Translations under genes and position numbers: made by a program
Assembly: GCA_934426255.1 (NCBI GenBank)
Contig: CAKRYD010000033.1
Location: 1-22,562 of the forward strand
Origin: an uncultured Bacteroidaceae bacterium
GTDB taxonomy: Bacteria; Bacteroidota; Bacteroidia; Bacteroidales; Bacteroidaceae
Length of the DNA: 22,562 bases
Direction of reading: 5' to 3'
The notes under the pieces: model-generated
What the model was told of the DNA's origin: nothing
Seen by the model: only the letters and a program-made list of their open reading frames with translations
The model's database searches: none
In this document: positions 17,501 through 22,562 of the stretch, in pieces
Numbering within the stretch: the first letter of the stretch is position 1
How the letters are laid out: the number at the start of each line of letters is the position of its first letter

Positions 17501-18477
17501 TTGGTGGCATCATCGGTATAGGCCTTGGCATCAGCAAGAGCTTTTTGAGCATCTTCTTTGGCTGCAGCCAATTGCTTTTCAAGATCGGCAATCTTCGATT
17601 GGTTGGCAATGATGAGCTTGTTGAGAGCATCCTCGCTCTGTGACAACTTGGACAAGATGTTCTCATCGGATTTCTTCAAATCCTCGATAGCAGCTTCCTG
17701 CTTCTCGATATTGGCCTTGTTGACAGCCAAAGAAGCTTTGACGGCATCAATGCTTTCGCTGAATGTGGCAATCTGCTTTTCAAGGCCTTCCTTGGCAACT
17801 TTCAGGTTCTCGGCAACTTTAGCCACTTCTTCTTTGGCTTCTTTAGCCTCGTCGGTGGCGGCATTTGCTTGTTTGGAAGCAGCTTCGGCCAGTGCGTAAG
17901 CCTGATCGGCACGTGCCTTGGCATCTGTTATGCCGTTTTGCAGTTCCTTGTCAGCGGCAAGCAACGATTCCACCTGTTTGCTCTGAGCTTCTATCAAGGC
18001 ATTGGCCTTGTCGATAGAACTCTGCATGTTCTTTGCATCGGAAAGCAAAGACTCGATGCTGCTGCCCTGGCTCTCGATGATGGCATTGGCCTTTACCAAT
18101 GATGCTTGCAGACTTGCAACGGCATTGTCTACCAAAGTCTGTGCAGAGGCAATGGCAGCCTTTTGTGCTTCGGCAGCCTGAATGTCGGCATAGCCCTTGG
18201 CATCGTTGGTCGCTGTCTTGACGGCCTGCTCAAGGTTGCGGTCGGCTGCCTCATAAGCCGTCTTCAGTACTTCGGACTGGGACTTCAAGGCTTCCACCTC
18301 CGCATTCAGATTCTTCATCTTCTCGGTAACGAGAGATTCCAAGTCGGTCGCGTTAGTTGTAATGTCACCACGAAGCTCGCTAATGTCGTCATCGTAGTCC
18401 TTACAAGAAACAAACATGCTTGCCGGAACCGCCAACAAGGCTCCAAATAGCAAAGCACTCATAAACTTTTTCTTCAT
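14548..18477 (-). CDS. Very large coiled-coil surface lipoprotein, right (probably expressed) version
   Basis: 1309 residues, starting at the ATG at 18477. The first 46 residues are identical at DNA level to the left gene: signal peptide, lipobox FVSC (Cys25), and CKDYDDD surface-export signal. Residues 33 to about 480 are coiled coil that is clearly related to but diverged from the left protein (shared AEAQKAAIA, QTLVDNA, DQAYALAE-like units). The join reads INGELGALL then TGMVFQPTF, matching QLGVMM then TGVVLQGF on the left. The roughly 815-residue beta-rich head has little similarity to the left head except near the end (YDWGTITTHVTILV against DVWGVSTTARFTIVV). Function unknown; a stalk-plus-head adhesin or receptor is inferred. 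A consensus promoter at 18722-18753 points into this gene, so it is the ON copy in the orientation shown. Two hairpins end it. Confidence 0.92.
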   Translation of the reverse strand: MKKKFMSALLFGALLAVPASMFVSCKDYDDDISELRGDITTNATDLESLVTEKMKNLNAEVEALKSQSEVLKTAYEAADRNLEQAVKTATNDAKGYADIQAAEAQKAAIASAQTLVDNAVASLQASLVKANAIIESQGSSIESLLSDAKNMQSSIDKANALIEAQSKQVESLLAADKELQNGITDAKARADQAYALAEAASKQANAATDEAKEAKEEVAKVAENLKVAKEGLEKQIATFSESIDAVKASLAVNKANIEKQEAAIEDLKKSDENILSKLSQSEDALNKLIIANQSKIADLEKQLAAAKEDAQKALADAKAYTDDATKLVKEELTGVKSDVNGIQLDVEALKKIGVDYEAFKKLASDDIATVKATLEALSGVDSGVITKIQNDIASINSQMSSAISDLKKDILSLGNADAQLRSDLEAKIAAVQASIKNTDLKAVEDAYKDADSKLGERIDDLSSKIANATGSVTIIQNSIIKINGELGALLSRLTNILTGMVFQPTFYYGGIQAMEATTFEYKKIGAPTGSTAENPSATGETYTTGSTAYFTPEYVVGHYHLNPSSYNAELLKGKLSAVSFNCEYVPIGQTRSIENTLEAKIAGSENDANGVLTVKFDMNTSKIKTSTNMVSVIALQAKVNNDGKDTLVTSNYAALCKTTYKNLVIVDNEINDPSCGANEGTDKKLHIYKTAAAAINASETHNLVYNDTKGVNLTDLVIAHYTRNAETDEKLLSNVGDFGLMWKFDLAHYKSGTNNTSESVHGKIYEEDGITYIKACLPKSATEPSDEQSRATINRKPMVRVTLVDTKTGDICAIGYIKFKITEKDAPQPGKKEYSFVDPAGYSLSCTNYSRQLTWFDIESQILADLNVTKAEFETNFLPVEDASGNCTIYKWNGTAWVEDTAPLGEVKHITNAGAEQTNVLRWDVPALSIYNKLFANGAYNSNQTLSATVKFQNTRTSQEAYVTFEMGNLGTPAAEWTNENKLSIYWAQTNAANTGTGFDEIHNNAEVYGQDGAQDRFCTNILGTLVGGKLSPSVTSGTDAFKNNLEYDFFFKTINNKFKGNDGKEYVTSVSGDGQTLYAKIVGSTGAADVIARLTRHGDPANMNSFVEYEHSAAAHALLNYKDRNSLTNDVLKAVIGFKATNSCGMFLPIKNAEIPVRFIRPITAKEGKNRTFTDAVDGGNKLSVFGLVDFNDWRNDNSWKPEYYKYYGIMSITPDMTQATTDMTGSWKNLKEVAPVTYDNFKYQPNSYTDKSAIATTAAALQNAYGTLVYENISSVTADFQVKVPLVITYDWGTITTHVTILVKATK

Positions 18478-18612
18478 ACGATAAAAATTTAGTTGATGAA
18501 TTAAACAATATTCTTTCTCTCTGTTTTTGTCTGCTTTCTTTTTTTCTTCCTGCCTTTCTGACACTTCCAATGTGTACCACTTTTTGTATCTCTTGGCAGG
18601 AGATACAGATTT
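18340..18612 (-). repeat. 273-bp perfect inverted repeat, right arm
   Basis: Exact reverse complement of 8601-8873, comprising crossover site, leader and first 46 codons. Perfect identity in genes that otherwise differ strongly implies ongoing exchange or very recent duplication. Confidence 0.95.
18586..18612 (-). repeat. Candidate crossover site, right inner copy
   Basis: Plus strand reads GTATCTC, spacer TTGGCAG (18593-18599), GAGATACAGATTT. It has opposite orientation to the left site at 8601-8627, and the distance between spacers is about 10 kb. Confidence 0.75.
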
Positions 18613-18681
18613 AAATCAAAATGGAAGAAGAAAGAATATTATTCACGTGAAGAGGATAAATAGCGCTTCGCGAAAACGAAA

Positions 18682-18714
18682 AAATCTGTATCTCTTGGCA
18701 GGAGATACAGATTT
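18682..18714 (-). repeat. Candidate crossover site, right outer copy (perfect)
   Basis: AAATCTGTATCTC, TTGGCAG (18695-18701), GAGATACAGATTT: 13-bp perfect arms around the same 7-bp spacer. It has the same orientation as the inner copy, 102 bases away, and lies immediately downstream of the promoter -7 box. Confidence 0.75.
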
Positions 18715-18721
18715 CCGCTTG

Positions 18722-18753
18722 CAAAAATAGAGATTAATCCTAAATGCGCCAAA
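18722..18753 (-). promoter_or_regulatory. Fixed promoter driving whichever surface gene is on the right
   Basis: Minus strand: -33 TTTG (18750-18753), exactly 20 bases, -7 TATTTTTG (18722-18729), a full match to the Bacteroidetes consensus. The predicted transcript start is near 18715, at the edge of the outer crossover site. It lies outside all three sites, so inversion would not move it. Confidence 0.8.
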
Positions 18754-18835
18754 TAAAAACGACACTTTTTCTCGTTTAGAAACAAAAATGTCTCTTTCGA
18801 GGTTATTTTAGGCCGTCTTGGTACACTTTTTTCAG

Positions 18836-19510
18836 CTAACGTGGGCTTTCATTCGCTAAATAAAGCAAGTAATAGCCCTGAGCTTGAATCCGGACAACAT
18901 CATCTGTTGCTTCATTAAGAGTTCCTTGCCACAGCATATCAAAATCGCGCAAAGGATATTTCAAATTGACAGCTCTCATGCCAACGGCATCAAAGCGAAA
19001 AACTGATATTTGACGACCAAGCCCTACACGTAATTCAACATCATTCCTGCAAGGAAGAAACATTCCATAATCGTCAATGATAAGTGCGGTAAAACCATTG
19101 CGCAAATATTGAACAAGTAACGAAAGATTGCCAAGCATATGGTCGCCACGTTTGCCTGTTGCACCTAATATTACAGCACGTTTTTTTCCAAGTTGCTGCA
19201 AACAGGAAACTGCTTTGGTCAAATCGTTCGTCTCCTGGTCTGATATTTGAACAAAAGGAATGGAAGAACCTACAGCTGAGTTTTTCACAAAAGAATCGCC
19301 ATCGCCAATAACCAAATCACAGCGATAAACATCTAAGGGAAAGCGACTTATTGCTCCATCGCAACATATTGTAAAAGGCGAAACGGAAAGCCATTGCCGC
19401 ATTAACGATAACGAAGGCAATTCACCATTAGCCACAATAACGGCTTCGGGACGGATCCATTTGGGGCTGAATGGAGAATGCTCTATTGAAGATTCATTAT
19501 TTTGAGCCAT
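18836..19510 (-). CDS. tnr3: Thiamine pyrophosphokinase
   Basis: 224 residues. It converts thiamine and ATP to thiamine pyrophosphate in the cytoplasm, trapping imported vitamin. Family motifs seen: CCDGA (49-53), VIGDGDS (67-73) with Mg-binding aspartates, QETNDLTKA (92-100), and GATGKRGDHMLGN (116-128). It is the last gene of the thiamine operon and overlaps the end of the transporter gene by 28 bases. Only about 80 bases separate its stop from the surface-gene promoter, without a strong hairpin, so read-through is possible. The Bacteroidetes gene is called tnr3 in the thiamine literature; thiN is the name used for the Bacillus enzyme. Confidence 0.94.
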   Translation of the reverse strand: MAQNNESSIEHSPFSPKWIRPEAVIVANGELPSLSLMRQWLSVSPFTICCDGAISRFPLDVYRCDLVIGDGDSFVKNSAVGSSIPFVQISDQETNDLTKAVSCLQQLGKKRAVILGATGKRGDHMLGNLSLLVQYLRNGFTALIIDDYGMFLPCRNDVELRVGLGRQISVFRFDAVGMRAVNLKYPLRDFDMLWQGTLNEATDDVVRIQAQGYYLLYLANESPR

Positions 19511-20082
19511 TTGCGATAACCAAAGACAGCGATAACGGTATAAATCAAATAAAGAGAAGCCGTAAATGGTATTCCCTTATAAAAATACAAAACACAACTG
19601 AAAGCATCAACAACAAGCCAAACTAACCATTGTTCGACAAACTTACGCGACAGCATCCAAAGACCAACTATGCTCAATGCATTGACAAAACTGTCACTGA
19701 CAGGGACATTGCTGTCGGTAAATGTTATCAATAAGACATATATCAAAATCCAGAACAAAAAGAAAACTGCGAGACTGTAAGAAAACAATTTGACAGGCAC
19801 ATGTGTTATGGGCATTTCCTGTTTTTTCTTTCTTTTCCAGAACGTCCACGCCAACCAACCATAAACAGCGGCCAATAGATAGTAAACCTGCAGGCCGAAA
19901 TCAGCATACAAACCGGCTTTGTAATAGGTAAACAGATAGATAGCCGGCATGATGATGCCGACTATCCATAGCATGATACTGGCTCTATATTCGAGCCAAA
20001 GATACCACAAGCCTATCAATGTACCGACAATGTCGAGTACCAACAGACTATTATTATTCCAAAACTCTGACAGAATGTCCAA
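19483..20082 (-). CDS. pnuT: PnuC-family thiamine transporter (PnuT)
   Basis: 199 residues with about seven hydrophobic membrane segments and the PnuC-type aromatic patches LIGLWYLWLEYRAS and VYGWLAWTFWKRK. PnuC relatives import vitamins by facilitated diffusion, with phosphorylation trapping the substrate. The assignment to thiamine rather than nicotinamide riboside comes from context: it sits between a receptor under a TPP riboswitch and thiamine pyrophosphokinase. The start is TTG at 20082, 2 bases after the receptor stop. No in-frame ATG precedes the first membrane segment. Confidence 0.88.
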   Translation of the reverse strand: MDILSEFWNNNSLLVLDIVGTLIGLWYLWLEYRASIMLWIVGIIMPAIYLFTYYKAGLYADFGLQVYYLLAAVYGWLAWTFWKRKKKQEMPITHVPVKLFSYSLAVFFLFWILIYVLLITFTDSNVPVSDSFVNALSIVGLWMLSRKFVEQWLVWLVVDAFSCVLYFYKGIPFTASLYLIYTVIAVFGYRKWLKIMNLQ

Positions 20083-20084
20083 AA

Positions 20085-22331
20085 CTAAAAACCAACAGAA
20101 AGGTGAACCATAAAGTTAACCGGCGCTTGTGCCGAGTAGACAGAATAAGAATCCCAACCATCAGTCTGGTATCCCATCATGCAACCTTGACCATCGCTTT
20201 TGGTTGCCGTGTAGGCTGCACCGAAGCTTTCATACTTATCGCCAAACACATTATAAACTGTAACACCAAGTGTAAGTGACTTAGTAAAAGCTAACTTGCG
20301 GAAAGTGTATGACAAATCAAAATCTGAAACAAAATATTTATCTAACATCAGACTGATATCACGATTGCCGTCACGATAAGAACGCAATCCGGTAGTCGTC
20401 ATGTATTGCTCGCTGACATATTGGGACTGAAGCGAAGCAGTGAAACCTTTATACTTACCCTTTATTACACTTTTGACTATAAGGTTAGGCGAAAATGACA
20501 ATGGAGCACTCTTGACGTTGTAATATTCACCTGTATCATCCAACAGGAACTTCAAGTTTTTTGAGCGGTTGCGACTCCATGTAGCATTTCCATCCCACTG
20601 AAAATACTGACAGGGCTTCCAAGCTGCGGTAAACTCTATACCTGAGCGATAGCTATCACCGATGTTCTTAGCAATCATTTCGCCGATGGCATTTTGCTGG
20701 CCTGTTAAAACGAACTGATCCTTATACAACATATAATATAGATTGATCCCTGCTGAAAACGTAGACGAAAGATATTTATAGCCCAACTCAAAATCGTTCA
20801 ACTTTTCGGACTTGGGCTGCGCTGAATAAATATTGTCCTCATAGTCATTACGCGTAGGTTCTTTCTGAGCCAAAGCATAAGACCCATAAAGAGTGTGAGA
20901 AGGAGATATGTTCCAATAAATACCAACTTTAGGATTTAAGAAGCTGAAAGACGTATTCAAATCATATGAGTTTTGCACTTTTCCGCTATAGCTATCATTC
21001 GGCCCGTGCATCCTATAATCAACATAACGATATTGCAAATCACCATAGGCGCTAAGACCGGGTAGGAACTCATAATCTACTTTTGCATAAACATTGGCAT
21101 CTTGCTTGTGAGCCATGTTGTCATAGTATTTATGATTAGGATTTATATTGGTATTTGATTGGCGTACCCAAATTACATTCCCATAATGATTATTGTCATA
21201 CTTGTTCCAACCACCGCCAAAGGTTGCCTGTAATCTTTTATTCTTATAATTCAATGAAAACACAGTTCCATAGAAATCACTCTTTACTAATTTTCTTCGA
21301 ACTAAATCACTAATCAATGTGTCAGCCGGAGCCAAAAAAGCATATTTATAAAGAGACTGTCCTTTCTTATACTGTTCATAATAACCGTTGCCATGAGTAT
21401 AATGCAAGGCCAAGTTCAAATTCAAACGCTCTGTCAGTATTTGGTTAAAAAGAAGTTGATAATGTTGCTGATGATAATTATCGGTCTGGTTATCATAATA
21501 TGCAACATTTCCTTCATCATCCTTATACTTGCCACATGGATTATAGCGGCGTCCAAATTCAACCATGTCATCCTTAGTTGCATAGTCCCAAGCATGGTAA
21601 GTCTTCTCGGTTCCATTAAAAGTAATGAACTTTACAACCGTACGATCTCCAAAATATCCTCCTTGAAAGAAATAGGAATTCAAACGGGAAGAAGCACGTT
21701 CAATATATCCATCCGAACCAATATTAGATAAACGTCCCGTAAAGCCCCAATGATTATTCAACAATCCACTTCCAAACCTCAAAGTTTCCTTATGTGAGCC
21801 ATATGAACCAGCCGAAGCATCAAAGTTGACAAAAGGTTGATCGGAAATCCTTTCTGTTTCCATATTGACAGTTGCCCCAAAAGCACCAGCTCCATTCGTT
21901 GAAGTTCCAACGCCTCTCTGCAACTGAATGCTATTCAAGCCAGAAGCAAAATCGGGAATATTCACCCAATAAGTTGTATTACTCTCAGCATCATTCAAAG
22001 GAACGCCATTAATCGTCGTATTTATACGAGATGCATCTGTTCCTCTAACGCGAAGAGAGGTATAACCAATACCCATGCCTGCGTCTGAAGTCGTAAGAAC
22101 AGAAGGACTCAGAGACAGCAAGAATGGTATATCCTTTCCAAAATTAATGTCCTTAATATCATCCTTACTTAGTGTTGAGTAAGCCATCGGCGCATGACGT
22201 GTAGCACGTGTTGAAACAACTTGCACTTCCTGTAACTTCTTCAAAGACAAGGAATCAGATTTAACAGAGTTTGTTGCATTTGCAACTGCGGCCAATTGCA
22301 ACAGGCCGCAAACAATAAATACTTTTCTCAT
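20085..22331 (-). CDS. TonB-dependent outer-membrane receptor, probable thiamine receptor
   Basis: 748 residues. The signal peptide (about 1-20) is followed by a TonB-box-like stretch (LQEVQVVSTRA), a plug domain with SLRVRGTDASRINTTINGVPLND and GVGTSTNGAGAFGATVNMET, and a long beta-barrel ending in a C-terminal Phe (HLSVGF). There is no N-terminal carboxypeptidase-like domain, so it is not a SusC type. TonB energy would drive uptake across the outer membrane. Thiamine as substrate is inferred from the TPP riboswitch directly upstream and the pnuT and kinase genes behind it, an arrangement known in Bacteroidetes as omr-pnuT-tnr3. The ATG at 22331 is about 20 bases after the riboswitch. Confidence 0.9.
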   Translation of the reverse strand: MRKVFIVCGLLQLAAVANATNSVKSDSLSLKKLQEVQVVSTRATRHAPMAYSTLSKDDIKDINFGKDIPFLLSLSPSVLTTSDAGMGIGYTSLRVRGTDASRINTTINGVPLNDAESNTTYWVNIPDFASGLNSIQLQRGVGTSTNGAGAFGATVNMETERISDQPFVNFDASAGSYGSHKETLRFGSGLLNNHWGFTGRLSNIGSDGYIERASSRLNSYFFQGGYFGDRTVVKFITFNGTEKTYHAWDYATKDDMVEFGRRYNPCGKYKDDEGNVAYYDNQTDNYHQQHYQLLFNQILTERLNLNLALHYTHGNGYYEQYKKGQSLYKYAFLAPADTLISDLVRRKLVKSDFYGTVFSLNYKNKRLQATFGGGWNKYDNNHYGNVIWVRQSNTNINPNHKYYDNMAHKQDANVYAKVDYEFLPGLSAYGDLQYRYVDYRMHGPNDSYSGKVQNSYDLNTSFSFLNPKVGIYWNISPSHTLYGSYALAQKEPTRNDYEDNIYSAQPKSEKLNDFELGYKYLSSTFSAGINLYYMLYKDQFVLTGQQNAIGEMIAKNIGDSYRSGIEFTAAWKPCQYFQWDGNATWSRNRSKNLKFLLDDTGEYYNVKSAPLSFSPNLIVKSVIKGKYKGFTASLQSQYVSEQYMTTTGLRSYRDGNRDISLMLDKYFVSDFDLSYTFRKLAFTKSLTLGVTVYNVFGDKYESFGAAYTATKSDGQGCMMGYQTDGWDSYSVYSAQAPVNFMVHLSVGF

Positions 22332-22351
22332 TGCTATATAATAAAATTTAT

Positions 22352-22428
22352 TCTCTACGCCGGCATTACCCGGTTCAGGTAAAAGGGTATTATCTCAGCC
22401 CATTCAATAGAATGAACACCCCTAAAAT
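22352..22428 (-). ncRNA. TPP riboswitch (THI element)
   Basis: On the minus strand the conserved THI-box blocks occur in order: GGGGTG (22417-22422), GGCTGAGA (22393-22400), ACCC, ACCTGAAC (22373-22380), and TAATGCCGGCG (22358-22368) followed by TAGAGAA. It ends about 20 bases before the receptor ATG with no separate terminator hairpin, so control of translation start is more likely than attenuation (inference). TPP binding should switch off the receptor-pnuT-tnr3 operon. Confidence 0.95.
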
Positions 22429-22435
22429 TTCAGTG

Positions 22436-22467
22436 CAAAGTTAATACAATTTCACCACTCTGGGAAA
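22436..22467 (-). promoter_or_regulatory. Promoter of the thiamine operon
   Basis: Minus-strand TTTC (22464-22467, one mismatch from the -33 TTTG), a 20-base spacer, and a perfect -7 TAACTTTG (22436-22443). The transcript would start near 22429, at the 5' edge of the riboswitch. Confidence 0.65.
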
Positions 22468-22562
22468 CATTATCCATAAAAGTTCTTCGGCAGCCGATGT
22501 AGAGTCCAACATCTTCGGCAACTAAGCCTTTCTTATTGCTCAAACAAAAAAAGGGTTTCCAA

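Noticed and set aside
8736..18477. Polysaccharide lyase function for the two giant proteins
   Set aside because: Database names of that kind for such proteins reflect the coiled-coil N-terminus; no catalytic motif is visible.
22468..22562. Weak hairpin (CCG-ATGT with ACAT-CTT-CGG) at the right edge
   Set aside because: Interrupted stem with no T tract and no neighbouring gene inside the window, so no function can be supported.

Overview
The window looks like a Bacteroidales chromosome (Bacteroides, Phocaeicola or Prevotella type). The evidence is several promoters of the Bacteroidetes form (TTTG about 20 bases before TAnnTTTG), lipoproteins with an acidic export signal just after the lipidated cysteine, a TonB-dependent receptor/PnuT/thiamine pyrophosphokinase operon behind a TPP riboswitch, and a Bacteroidetes-type tyrosine recombinase.

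Left part (1-8540), housekeeping. A leftward group holds rpe and comEC, which overlap, followed by nrnA with its own strong promoter. A rightward gene for an exported tandem-SGNH hydrolase converges on a leftward PBP4-like lipoprotein (dacB). A leftward ribosomal operon, rpsF-rpsR-rplI, ends in a hairpin terminator. Divergent from it is a MarR-family regulator with a tandem 12-bp repeat over its promoter, closed by a very strong hairpin terminator.

Centre (8601-18753), the most interesting part: an apparent DNA-inversion cassette of about 10 kb. Two very large surface lipoprotein genes (1368 and 1309 residues) face each other, with a tyrosine recombinase gene between their 3' ends. Their first 273 bp (leader, lipoprotein signal and start of the coiled coil) are identical and inverted. 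Each copy starts at a site made of GTATCTC and GAGATAC arms around an asymmetric 7-bp spacer, the layout of a tyrosine-recombinase crossover site. A third, perfectly symmetric copy (13-bp arms) lies 102 bp outside the right one. Beyond it, outside the invertible DNA, sits one consensus promoter pointing into the cassette. The left end has no comparable promoter and is shielded by a terminator. The simplest reading is that the right gene is ON, the left gene is a silent alternative, and inversion exchanges which surface protein is made. The recombinase is itself flanked by a second inverted repeat (49 bp perfect) that includes the terminators of both surface genes.

Right part (18836-22467), thiamine uptake: a leftward operon of TonB-dependent receptor, PnuT-type transporter and thiamine pyrophosphokinase, under a TPP riboswitch with its own promoter. 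It runs toward the ON surface gene with no convincing terminator between them.

Bases 1-58 and 22468-22562 hold no gene I can recognise. No tRNA, rRNA, CRISPR array or insertion sequence was seen.
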